Shown here piece by piece: positions 36,070 to 44,057 of a stretch of DNA of 64,000 nucleotides. Made by a program: the position numbers and the translations under genes. Numbering within the stretch: position 1 is the first letter of the stretch; every line of letters begins with the position of its first letter. The notes under the pieces were generated by a model. The model searched no databases and had not been told where the DNA came from. It saw only the letters and a program-made list of their open reading frames with translations. The DNA is from an uncultured Ruegeria sp. (GTDB lineage: Bacteria > Pseudomonadota > Alphaproteobacteria > Rhodobacterales > Rhodobacteraceae), in the NCBI RefSeq assembly GCF_947497005.1, contig NZ_CANMFF010000001.1, positions 412,918 through 476,917 of the forward strand. The letters run 5' to 3'.

Positions 36070-36633
36070 ATGAGCACGCAAAAACAAGCGGTTCTGGACG
36101 CAATCGATGCAGCCAACAAAAACGACCCCAACCTCGACAATGGTCGCCCCGAAGCCCTTCTGTATGGCGAACGAATGAGTTTCGAGCTGGACCGTTTGTT
36201 TCCGCAAGCCTCTGATGCTTTGCAAATCGCCGCGCGCGGCCAACATGTAGAGCGATGGAAACTTGCTCGCAATGCGTACCCGGAAGGCCGGGCGGGCTAT
36301 CTGGCATGGCGCAAGGCGCAGGGGGTTCACCACGCGGACGTGGTGATGGCCCTGATGACCCGTGAAGGCTATGGCGCAGAACAAGCCGAGGCCGCAGGGC
36401 GCATGTTGCGCAAGCAAGGCATCAAACGCGACGAAGAGGTGCAGGCGCTGGAAGACGTGATCTGCTTTGTATTCCTGAAATGGTATTTTCAGCCCTTTGC
36501 CGCGAAACACTCAGTTAAGAAAATCCAGAGCATCGTCGAAAAAACTGCCCGCAAAATGTCCCTGGAGGGACGCGCGCGGGTATTGAGTGAATTCGACCTT
36601 CCCGATCATTTGGCCTCAGCGTTTCGGGACTAA
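36070..36633 (+). CDS. DUF4202 domain-containing protein
   Basis: This 187-residue soluble helical protein matches DUF4202. It has NDPNLDNGRPEALLYGERMS near residue 20, then ARGQHVERWKLARNAYPEGRAGYLAWR and a C-terminal LEDVICFVFLKWYF. The histidine in GQHVERW and downstream acidic residues recall HD-type hydrolases, but I would not claim an activity. The ATG at 36070 follows GGAGCAGATC; a GTG four codons earlier is less likely. Confidence 0.8.
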   Translation: MSTQKQAVLDAIDAANKNDPNLDNGRPEALLYGERMSFELDRLFPQASDALQIAARGQHVERWKLARNAYPEGRAGYLAWRKAQGVHHADVVMALMTREGYGAEQAEAAGRMLRKQGIKRDEEVQALEDVICFVFLKWYFQPFAAKHSVKKIQSIVEKTARKMSLEGRARVLSEFDLPDHLASAFRD

Positions 36634-36716
36634 GTACACACCGATCTGGTTTTGCAGTGTGTTGACTGTTTGCCCAGGTAACCGGGCTAACAGAAACGGC
36701 TATACCGTCGCATCCT

Positions 36717-37388
36717 TCAAGACCGAATACCCTTTGCAAAGCGGCCCCGTATCAGGGCCGCGCGATACACCTCGATCATCCAGCCCAACATTATGGCGTT
36801 CAGGATGTGCCACATGAAATGAGTCCCCAGAGGCCATTGTCCGCAAACCGGCATGTCGAGCGCGCGGAAGGTGATCGACAGGATCAGGATCAGAGCCCCG
36901 ATTGTCATTCCTTTGGCCAGGTTCGGATCACGACTGCGCAACAGGAACGCATAGATCAGGATCAGCAAAGGAACCGGCGCGTAAGCCGCCGACCCACCAA
37001 GCCCCGGAACCAGTTGGAACAGCGGTGCAGTGGCAGCCGCGTATGGAAGAAAGAGAAGCATCCCTGCAAGAGCCAATCCAGAAGACATCCGCCAGATGTC
37101 CCTGTTCACTGCAAAGATATAGACCAGAATGAACAGAAGGATCGGCACCACATCTGCCAAGGCCGCCCAGACCTGCGCATGTGTGTGGAACAGATAGCTG
37201 CCAATCCCGATCATCGCCAAAAGCGCAACCAGAACCATGGCCAGTGGCATGTCCTGATCGCGCGCCCGTCGCCACATGATCCAAGCAGAAATCAGAAAGG
37301 CCCCGTTTGTGGCCGCATTGATTGGCTCGGCCCAATAGTCCGGCGACAAGCGTTCGCAATATCCGTCAATTTCTCGAATCCAGTCCAT
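36717..37388 (-). CDS. Ceramidase-family (CREST) membrane hydrolase
   Basis: This 223-residue inner membrane protein has seven hydrophobic segments and the alkaline-ceramidase pattern. The pattern includes an N-terminal YCERLSPDYWAEPINAATN, then GSYLFHTHAQVWAALADVVPI with a metal histidine and aspartate, and near the C-terminus RALDMPVCGQWPLGTHFMWHILNA with two more histidines. In eukaryotes this family cleaves ceramide amide bonds using a zinc ion. Bacterial members are little studied; the substrate here may be a different amide lipid. It stands alone, divergent from the UPF0173 hydrolase. Confidence 0.83.
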   Translation of the reverse strand: MDWIREIDGYCERLSPDYWAEPINAATNGAFLISAWIMWRRARDQDMPLAMVLVALLAMIGIGSYLFHTHAQVWAALADVVPILLFILVYIFAVNRDIWRMSSGLALAGMLLFLPYAAATAPLFQLVPGLGGSAAYAPVPLLILIYAFLLRSRDPNLAKGMTIGALILILSITFRALDMPVCGQWPLGTHFMWHILNAIMLGWMIEVYRAALIRGRFAKGIRS

Positions 37389-37448
37389 GAAATTTTACAT
37401 AGCCGATGCTAGGTTGATGCCAATAGTATGTTCAGGAGGAAACAATTT

Positions 37449-38141
37449 ATGAATATTATCTGGTTGGGCCATGGCAGTTTCCGCATCGAAACGCAGGGGC
37501 AGGTTCTATTGATTGATCCGTGGCTGACCGGCAACCCGGTTTTGCCCGAAGAACAGCATGATGCAGCGCTGGACGGCGCAACCCATATCCTTCTGACCCA
37601 TACACATTTTGACCATGTCGCTGATGTTCTGCCGCTGGCCAAGCATCTGAAAATCCCGGTTGTTGGTCAATACGACTTGATGGGATTTTGGAGTGAAGCG
37701 GAAGGCATTGAAACCATCGGCTTCAACAAAGGCGGCACTGTCGATCTGAAAGGGGTCAAGGTGACAATGGTCCCGGCCTCTCACAGCTCAACTTTTTCAA
37801 CCCCCGACGGTCTGCGCACTAGCGGTAGCGAGGTCGGTTTCATGATCGCGGCTGAGGGAAAAATGCTTTACGTTTCTGGCGACACTGACATCATGGCCGA
37901 TATGGACTGGATGGGGGATTACTACAAACCCGATATCGGCATTCTGTCGGCTGGTGGACACTTCACCATGGACATGAAAGCCACCGCCTATGCCGCCAAT
38001 CGGTATTTCAACTTCAAGACGGTTATTCCTTGTCATTACAAGACCTTCCCAATTCTTGAACAGTCCGCACAGGCTCTGATTGATGGGCTTCCGGGGGTCG
38101 ACGTGATCGAACCAGAGGTCATGAAAGCTATCACCGTCTGA
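37449..38141 (+). CDS. Metal-dependent hydrolase, UPF0173 family
   Basis: This 230-residue protein of the metallo-beta-lactamase fold starts with NIIWLGHGSFRIET and has the metal motif LLTHTHFDHVAD near residue 50. YVSGDTDIMADM lies near 143 and CHYKTFP near the end. That is the UPF0173 (YtkL-like) pattern. Activity is unproven for most members. I chose the ATG at 37449 because AGGAGG lies directly before it, while an in-frame ATG at 37428 precedes the ribosome site. Confidence 0.9.
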   Translation: MNIIWLGHGSFRIETQGQVLLIDPWLTGNPVLPEEQHDAALDGATHILLTHTHFDHVADVLPLAKHLKIPVVGQYDLMGFWSEAEGIETIGFNKGGTVDLKGVKVTMVPASHSSTFSTPDGLRTSGSEVGFMIAAEGKMLYVSGDTDIMADMDWMGDYYKPDIGILSAGGHFTMDMKATAYAANRYFNFKTVIPCHYKTFPILEQSAQALIDGLPGVDVIEPEVMKAITV

Positions 38142-38155
38142 CGCAACGCGCCGGA

Positions 38156-38620
38156 TCAGTCCGGCACGTCCTTGCGGCGGGCTTCGAAGAAGGCTTTCAG
38201 AAGGGCCGCAGCGTCTTCACTGGCGATCCCGTCATAGACTTCGGGCACGTGGTGGGACTGCGAGTGTGAAAACACCCGCGCCCCATGGGCCACACCCCCG
38301 GATTTGGGATCAGCGGCCCCATAGTAAATCCGGCGGATGCGCGCGGCCGCGAGGGCCGCAGCGCACATGGCGCACGGCTCCAACGTCACATAGAGATCAT
38401 GGTCCGGCAACCGCTCGGACCCCGCCTTGGCACAGGCCGCGCGCAGGACCATGATCTCAGCATGGGCCGTTGGGTCATTCAATTCGCGCGTTCGGTTCCC
38501 TGCTGTCGCCACAACACTTCCGTTAGGGCCGACAATAACAGCCCCCACCGGTACTTCGCCACGACCCGCTGCCGCGCGCGCCTCGGCCAGGGCCTGTTCC
38601 ATATGCGATTTGAACACCAT
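38156..38620 (-). CDS. tadA: tRNA adenosine(34) deaminase
   Basis: This 154-residue zinc enzyme converts A34 to inosine in the anticodon of tRNA-Arg(ACG). The histidine/glutamate motif THAEIMVLRAA is near residue 52 and the zinc cysteines are in LEPCAMCAAALAAARI near 82. The sequence end FFEARRKD is typical. The start region overlaps no other gene; the divergent rluB begins 61 bases away. Confidence 0.94.
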   Translation of the reverse strand: MVFKSHMEQALAEARAAAGRGEVPVGAVIVGPNGSVVATAGNRTRELNDPTAHAEIMVLRAACAKAGSERLPDHDLYVTLEPCAMCAAALAAARIRRIYYGAADPKSGGVAHGARVFSHSQSHHVPEVYDGIASEDAAALLKAFFEARRKDVPD

Positions 38621-38681
38621 GCCTCTGACTGCATCAGAAACCTGCCTTTCGCAAGCGCGCGGGATGCGTTATGGGCCTGAC

Positions 38682-39497
38682 ATGAACAAGACCCCTCCTC
38701 CTGGCGACCGGATCGCCAAAGTTCTGGCCCGTGCTGGCATCGCATCGCGGCGCGAGGCTGAGCGCATGATCGAAGCAGGCCGTGTGGCCGTCAATGGTAA
38801 GACCATCGACAGCCCGGCCCTGAACATCACATCCAAGGACAAGATTGTTGTCGATGGCAAACCTGTCTCAGAACCGGAACCATCGCGCTTGTGGCTGTAC
38901 CACAAGCCTGCGGGGTTGGTGACAACGACTCGCGATGAAAAAGGGCGCGATACGATATTCGACAAACTGCCCGACGACATGCCACGGGTCATGAGCGTCG
39001 GTCGGCTGGACCTGAATTCCGAAGGCTTGTTGTTGCTGACCAATGACGGTGGCATCAAACGCAAGCTCGAACTGCCCTCGACCGGCTGGTTGCGGAAATA
39101 CCGTGTTCGCATAAATGGCCGTCCCAAGGACGAAAATTTCGAACCACTGCGCAAAGGCCTGGTGATCGAAGGCGAGCGGTTTCAGCCAATGACCGTGGCG
39201 CTTGATCGACAACAAGGTGCAAATGCTTGGCTGACCATCGGACTGCGCGAAGGCAAGAACCGCGAGATCCGTCGCGCGATAGAAGATATCGGATTTACCG
39301 TGAACCGCCTGTTGCGCGTTTCATACGGCCCGTTCCAACTGGGGACTCTGAAACAGGGTGAGGTTGAAGAAATCCGCCGCCGTGTAATGCGGGATCAGCT
39401 TGGCCTGGAAGCCGAGGATAAACCGGAGAGTGCGCCCAAGCGCCCGACGCGACCGCAAAGAAAACGGGCACCGATCGGCAAGAAACCCCGCAAGTGA
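38682..39497 (+). CDS. rluB: 23S rRNA pseudouridine synthase, RluB-type
   Basis: This 271-residue enzyme has an N-terminal S4 RNA-binding domain (IAKVLARAGIASRREAERMI at residues 12-31) and an RsuA-type catalytic domain with the active aspartate in VGRLDLNSEGLLLLTNDG. The C-terminus is a basic tail (KRPTRPQRKRAPIGKKPRK). RluB modifies U2605 of 23S rRNA; RluE/F paralogues have different specificity, so the site is a prediction. I chose the ATG at 38682; an ATG at 38664 is possible. Further upstream the open frame overlaps tadA and is not coding. Confidence 0.88.
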   Translation: MNKTPPPGDRIAKVLARAGIASRREAERMIEAGRVAVNGKTIDSPALNITSKDKIVVDGKPVSEPEPSRLWLYHKPAGLVTTTRDEKGRDTIFDKLPDDMPRVMSVGRLDLNSEGLLLLTNDGGIKRKLELPSTGWLRKYRVRINGRPKDENFEPLRKGLVIEGERFQPMTVALDRQQGANAWLTIGLREGKNREIRRAIEDIGFTVNRLLRVSYGPFQLGTLKQGEVEEIRRRVMRDQLGLEAEDKPESAPKRPTRPQRKRAPIGKKPRK

Positions 39498-39579
39498 CGC
39501 AGGTTTGGCAACCTTCCCCCTAGCGCCAAGCCAGCGTATCCCTTAGATTTTCTGTGAATGCTGCTATTTGGGGGGCGTG

Positions 39580-39669
39580 ATGTCCGGAAGCGGAGTGCAA
39601 AAGCTGGCTTACGCTGTATTGCTGGTGCTGTTGCTTGGTGTTTGCACCGGCCTGCTGGGAGGCCTGTAA
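39580..39669 (+). CDS. Candidate 29-residue membrane peptide
   Basis: An ATG at 39580, eight or so bases after GGGGGG, opens a 29-residue frame with one hydrophobic helix (AYAVLLVLLLGVCTGLLGG). Its stop lies three bases before the xpaC-family ATG, and the ribosome site of that gene (GGGAGG at 39657-39662) is inside it. The frame therefore looks like a translated leader or a real small membrane subunit. It has no known relatives that I recognise; it is too short to be sure from sequence alone. Confidence 0.5.
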   Translation: MSGSGVQKLAYAVLLVLLLGVCTGLLGGL

Positions 39670-39672
39670 AGC

Positions 39673-40587
39673 ATGGCAAAGCGGTTCGGCGGCAAATACA
39701 GCCCGGAGGGCGACGTGTCGGGTGACACGTCTGCACCTCGGGCTCAGTTTGATGGGGCGCAGGTTGAACCCGCAGGCGCGCGGGCAAATATCTTGTTCCT
39801 GCCTGCTATCCCATTGGTGTTTCTGTCACTGAACGATGGCGCGATTGGCATGACGATCGGTCTGATCGCGGCTGGCGTGTTGACGGCAGCGGCGTTTTTG
39901 CTGCGTGAGGGCCTGCGGGCCGAGGCCGCGTATAACACCCGCAAAACCGCCCGGCGCCCTGCGTTTCCGCGCAAGATCTTTGCAAGCCTTCTGACAGGTT
40001 TGGGTGCAGGGCTTGCCTCCTACAGGACCGAGTTTCTGGATGCCGAAACTGTCGCACAAGCCAGCTTGTTGGCGCCGGTGCTGTTTGGCGTTGCAGCTAC
40101 CGTTCTGCATTCTATCTCATTCGGGCTTGATCCGATGAAGGACAAGGGCATGGAAGGGATCGACACCTTTCAGCAAGACCGCGTGGCCCGCGTTGTCGAT
40201 GATGCCGAGAAACATCTCTCGGAGATGACGGATGCCATCAAACGTGCAGGCGACCGGCAGGTCGAAGCCCGTGTCGAGCGGTTTCAGGACACCGCGCGCG
40301 ATCTGTTCCGCACAGTCGAGGAAGATCCCCGTGATCTGGCCGGTGCCCGGAAATACCTGACTGTCTATCTGCAGGGCGCACGTGATGCGACAGTCAAGTT
40401 TGCGGATGTCTATTCCCGTACACGCGACGCGCAATCACTGGCAGACTATTCTGCTCTGCTGGACGATCTGGAACAGAATTTCGCTGCGCGTACGCGCAAA
40501 ATGCTTTTGGATGACCGCAGTGATCTGACGGTCGAAATCGACGTGTTGCGTGAAAGACTGCAGCGCGAAGGCGTCCGGTTGGACTGA
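39673..40587 (+). CDS. XpaC-family protein (5-bromo-4-chloroindolyl phosphate hydrolysis family)
   Basis: This 304-residue protein has four hydrophobic segments in the first half (about residues 40-80 and 105-150). The second half, about residues 165-300, is helical, rich in D, E and R and probably coiled coil. It contains TFQQDRVARVVDDAEKHLSEM, typical of XpaC domains. The family name comes from a staining phenotype; a phosphatase activity is not established. In Bacillus, xpaC is paired with yaaN, a TelA homologue, and here too the telA-family gene follows after 30 bases. Probably a membrane scaffold or adaptor. Confidence 0.82.
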   Translation: MAKRFGGKYSPEGDVSGDTSAPRAQFDGAQVEPAGARANILFLPAIPLVFLSLNDGAIGMTIGLIAAGVLTAAAFLLREGLRAEAAYNTRKTARRPAFPRKIFASLLTGLGAGLASYRTEFLDAETVAQASLLAPVLFGVAATVLHSISFGLDPMKDKGMEGIDTFQQDRVARVVDDAEKHLSEMTDAIKRAGDRQVEARVERFQDTARDLFRTVEEDPRDLAGARKYLTVYLQGARDATVKFADVYSRTRDAQSLADYSALLDDLEQNFAARTRKMLLDDRSDLTVEIDVLRERLQREGVRLD

Positions 40588-40617
40588 CCGGCTAAAATTT
40601 GAGCGAGGAACATCCCC

Positions 40618-41808
40618 ATGTCCGATGAGATCAAGAACAAGGCAGTTCAGGTTGAAACTTTGGTGCAGGAAGTCACAGCGGTTGCCCTGCCCGAACCCCA
40701 GGCTCAGATCGTCTCTTTGGAAGAGGCCGACGAACCCGTCAGCGCCGAGATTCGCAAGCGGATGAACGAAATCGATATGGACAATACCAATTCGATTGTC
40801 TCGTTTGGCTCGTCTGCTCAGGCGGAATTGCAGGAAATCAGCCAGGCCATGTTGGCGGATGTGCGTAACAAGGATGTCGGTCCGGCGGGCGACAGCCTGC
40901 GCAACATCGTAACCACGATCCGCGGATTCTCGGTCAGTGAACTGGACGTGCGCCGCGAACGCAGCTGGTGGGAAAAGCTGCTGGGCAAGGCAGCTCCATT
41001 TGCGAAGTTCACCGCTCAGTACGAAGATGTTCAGGGTCAGATCGACCGCATTACCGACGATCTTCTGGGGCACGAGCATACGCTGCTCAAGGACATCAAG
41101 TCGTTGGACCTGCTGTATGAAAAAACTTTGGACTTTTATGATGAACTGGCGCTGTACATAGCGGCAGGCGAGGAAAAGCTGACCGAACTGGACAGCTATG
41201 ACATACCCGAGAAAGAAGCCGAAGTTCAGGCCGCACCCGAAGAACAGCAGGTGATGAAGGCGCAGGAGTTGCGTGACATCCGCGCGGCCCGCGACGACCT
41301 TGAACGCCGGGTTCATGACCTGAAACTGACTCGTCAGGTCACAATGCAGTCACTGCCTTCGATCCGGCTGGTGCAGGAGAACGACAAATCGCTGGTCACC
41401 AAGATCAACTCGACATTGGTGAACACGGTCCCGCTTTGGGAAACGCAGCTGGCTCAGGCCGTTACCATCCAGCGCAGCGCCGAGGCTGCCGCCGCAGTGC
41501 GGGACGCCAACGATCTGACCAATGAGCTCTTGACCTCGAACGCAGCCAACCTGCGTGAATCGAACAAGATGATCCGCGAAGAGATGGAACGTGGCGTGTT
41601 CGATATCGAAGCGGTCAAACAAGCAAATGCGGACCTCATCGGCACCATCAACGAAAGCCTTGCAATTGCCGACGATGGCAAGGCCAAACGCGCCGCTGCC
41701 GAGGTTGAGTTGCAGAAGATGGAAGCGGAACTGCGCGATACGCTGGCGGCCGCCAAGGCACGCCGCGACGGAACCGGCGACAATGCCGGCACGGCGGTAC
41801 CCGGCTAA
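40618..41808 (+). CDS. TelA-family (toxic anion resistance) protein
   Basis: This 396-residue protein matches the TelA/KlaA family named for tellurite resistance. Typical stretches are VSFGSSAQAELQEISQAML near residue 60, a FSVSELDVRRERSWWEKLLG-type motif near 105-122, and long helices to the C-terminus. It has no membrane segment and is expected to be cytosolic and elongated. It lies between xpaC and the DUF2927 gene, in one operon. Tellurite resistance itself is not implied; many homologues belong to general envelope or cell-surface stress systems. Confidence 0.9.
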   Translation: MSDEIKNKAVQVETLVQEVTAVALPEPQAQIVSLEEADEPVSAEIRKRMNEIDMDNTNSIVSFGSSAQAELQEISQAMLADVRNKDVGPAGDSLRNIVTTIRGFSVSELDVRRERSWWEKLLGKAAPFAKFTAQYEDVQGQIDRITDDLLGHEHTLLKDIKSLDLLYEKTLDFYDELALYIAAGEEKLTELDSYDIPEKEAEVQAAPEEQQVMKAQELRDIRAARDDLERRVHDLKLTRQVTMQSLPSIRLVQENDKSLVTKINSTLVNTVPLWETQLAQAVTIQRSAEAAAAVRDANDLTNELLTSNAANLRESNKMIREEMERGVFDIEAVKQANADLIGTINESLAIADDGKAKRAAAEVELQKMEAELRDTLAAAKARRDGTGDNAGTAVPG

Positions 41809-41821
41809 AGGCGGAATTGGC

Positions 41822-42778
41822 GTGCGGGCCTTCGACCTTGCGAAACTGACGGTGGGGGTGGTCTCGTTTTTGGCTCTGGCCAATTGCGATGAAACCCTGA
41901 CGTCTTCTGTTGTGCCGCAGCCACGTCCAGCGCCTGCCCCAAGGGCGGCAAATGCCTATGTGCCGCCTTCTGCCGCAAGTCAGGATCTGGCACGTTTTTA
42001 TCAACGGGTCGAACGGGATCTGCTGGTTCGGGGACTTCTGCGTACCGATGGCGGTGGTCCGGATACCCCTTATGACGCCGATGATCTGGCGCGGAATTTC
42101 GAAGCCATTGCGTTCTACAGCGAGTATCCGACGCAAAGCGTCTCGATTGGCTCGCGTCAGACGGACGGGCAGCTCAGCCGATGGTCAGGCCCTGTCCGCA
42201 TTCAGACAGAGTTCGGCCCGTCCGTCCTGCCTGCCACACGGCACCAGGATGCAGAGCGGGTTCAATCCTTTTCCACTCGTCTGGCCCGGTTGACGGATCA
42301 TCCCATTTCCGTTGTTTCACGAAATGCCAATTTTCACGTCTTCTTCGCAGGCAAGGACGACAGTGCATACGTTGTATCCCGTCTGAAACAACTTATCCCG
42401 AATATCAGCCAAGAATCGCTGAACCTGGTGGCCAACCCACGTGCAAATTTCGATTGTTTGGTGTTTGCCTCGGCAACGACCACATCGCCGCACAAATATG
42501 TGCGTGCGGTTTCGCTGATCCGAGCCGAGTTGACCGACCTGGTCCGCCGCAGCTGCATTCACGAAGAAATCGCGCAAGGGCTTGGTTTGTCGAATGACAG
42601 CCCGGCAGCAAGGCCTTCGATCTTCAATGATGATGACGAGTTTGCCTTGTTGACCAGCCATGACGAAAAACTGCTGACGATGCTTTATGATCAGCGATTG
42701 GAACCCGGTGTAACGGTAGATGAGGCGCGCCCCGTTATTCGGATCATTTCACGAGAATTGATGGGGCAGCCGCTCTGA
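41822..42778 (+). CDS. DUF2927 protein with HEE motif
   Basis: This protein of about 318 residues has a hydrophobic N-terminus (LTVGVVSFLALANC), likely a signal or anchor. The cysteine at residue 22 resembles a lipobox, but the preceding asparagine is atypical. A P-rich linker follows, then the DUF2927 domain, whose motif SCIHEEIAQGLGLSND (histidine and glutamates at 247-249) looks like a one-metal peptidase site. The start is a GTG at 41822, 13 bases after the telA stop; an open frame further upstream lies inside telA. Protease activity is only an inference. Confidence 0.78.
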   Translation: MRAFDLAKLTVGVVSFLALANCDETLTSSVVPQPRPAPAPRAANAYVPPSAASQDLARFYQRVERDLLVRGLLRTDGGGPDTPYDADDLARNFEAIAFYSEYPTQSVSIGSRQTDGQLSRWSGPVRIQTEFGPSVLPATRHQDAERVQSFSTRLARLTDHPISVVSRNANFHVFFAGKDDSAYVVSRLKQLIPNISQESLNLVANPRANFDCLVFASATTTSPHKYVRAVSLIRAELTDLVRRSCIHEEIAQGLGLSNDSPAARPSIFNDDDEFALLTSHDEKLLTMLYDQRLEPGVTVDEARPVIRIISRELMGQPL

Positions 42779-42800
42779 CCCCAAGGACAGGAGAACCCAA

Positions 42801-43949
42801 ATGGGAATATTCGACTTTCTGACCGGAGAATTCATTGATGTCATCCATTGGGTGGATGACACCCGCGACACCATGGTCTGGCGGTTCGAACGCGAAGGCC
42901 ACGAAATCAAATACGGCGCCAAGCTGACGGTCCGCGAAGGTCAGGCGGCTGTGTTTGTGCATGAAGGCCAATTGGCGGATGTGTTCACACCGGGCCTTTA
43001 TATGCTTGAAACCAACAACATGCCGATCCTGACAACGCTGCAGCATTGGGATCATGGCTTTCAGTCACCTTTCAAGTCCGAAGTCTATTTCGTCAACACC
43101 ACCCGGTTCAATGACCTGAAATGGGGCACCAAGAACCCGATCATGCTGCGCGATCCGGAATTCGGGCCGACACGTATCCGCGCCTTCGGCACCTATACTG
43201 TGCGCGTGAAAGACCCGGCCAGATTCCTGGTCGAGATCGTCGGGACTGACGGCGAATTCACCATGGACGAGATCAGTTTCCAAGTGCGCAACATCATCGT
43301 GCAAGAGTTCAGCCGTGTCATTTCGGGTTCAGGTATTCCGGTATTGGACATGGCGGCAAACACCGCCGATTTGGGCAAGCTGATTGCAGCCGAGGTGTCG
43401 CCCGTGCTGGACAGCTATGGGCTGGAGATGCCGGAATTTTATATCGAAAACATCTCGCTGCCACCGGCGGTCGAGGCGGCTCTGGACAAGCGGACCTCGA
43501 TGGGGCTGGCCGGCGATCTGGGCAAGTTCACGCAGTATTCCGCCGCCGAGGCGATGACAGCAGCCGCGAACAACCCCGGACAAGGCGGTGGCATGGGTGC
43601 CGGTCTTGGAATGGGAATGGGCATGGCGATGGCGCAGCAGATGTCGAACATGGCAGCGGGCCAACCAAGCGGCCCGTGGGGATCGCCCTCTCCCGCTGCC
43701 CCGCAACCGGCAACACATGCGGCACCGCCGCCCCCGCCCCCGGTCGAGCACGTCTGGCATATCGCCGTGGATGGTCAAACCAGTGGGCCGTTTTCCAAAG
43801 CCAAGATGGGACGCATGGCAAGCGATGGTGACCTGACGCGCGAAACCCATGTCTGGACCGCGGGTCAGGACGGCTGGAAAAAGGCGGGTGACGTGCAGGA
43901 ATTGGCGCAGCTGTTTACGATACTGCCACCTCCACCGCCGGGAAGCTGA
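42801..43949 (+). CDS. SPFH-domain protein with C-terminal GYF_2 domain (YdjI-like)
   Basis: This 382-residue protein resembles the SPFH/virion-core proteins such as Bacillus YdjI. The SPFH part is at residues 20-240 and contains TRIRAFGTYTVRVKDPARFL and SLPPAVEAALDKRTSMG. A glycine- and methionine-rich stretch spans 258-285 (GGGMGAGLGMGMGM), and a proline run leads to a GYF_2 domain at 315-370 (WHIAVDGQTSGPFSKAKMG, WTAGQDGWKKAGDV). It starts after CAGGAGAACCCA. SPFH proteins organise membrane microdomains; the GYF_2 domain suggests a proline-rich partner. It is the fifth gene of the XpaC-TelA operon. Confidence 0.85.
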   Translation: MGIFDFLTGEFIDVIHWVDDTRDTMVWRFEREGHEIKYGAKLTVREGQAAVFVHEGQLADVFTPGLYMLETNNMPILTTLQHWDHGFQSPFKSEVYFVNTTRFNDLKWGTKNPIMLRDPEFGPTRIRAFGTYTVRVKDPARFLVEIVGTDGEFTMDEISFQVRNIIVQEFSRVISGSGIPVLDMAANTADLGKLIAAEVSPVLDSYGLEMPEFYIENISLPPAVEAALDKRTSMGLAGDLGKFTQYSAAEAMTAAANNPGQGGGMGAGLGMGMGMAMAQQMSNMAAGQPSGPWGSPSPAAPQPATHAAPPPPPPVEHVWHIAVDGQTSGPFSKAKMGRMASDGDLTRETHVWTAGQDGWKKAGDVQELAQLFTILPPPPPGS

Positions 43950-44057
43950 GCATGAGGCCGTCTTGTCGGGCAGCAACTTGTACGACGTTCGTTTCAGCAT
44001 GTAACAAACGCTGCCCAAGTCGGAATAGTCTGCGATGGATGTGAAAGCGCACCACTC

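Noticed and set aside
40435..41316. Open frame of 293 codons on the minus strand opposite the telA-family gene
   Set aside because: Antisense to a well-supported gene, with no domain or ribosome site.
40618..41808. Specific tellurite-resistance island
   Set aside because: No terC, terD or tehB genes are present, and TelA homologues are widespread without tellurite resistance.
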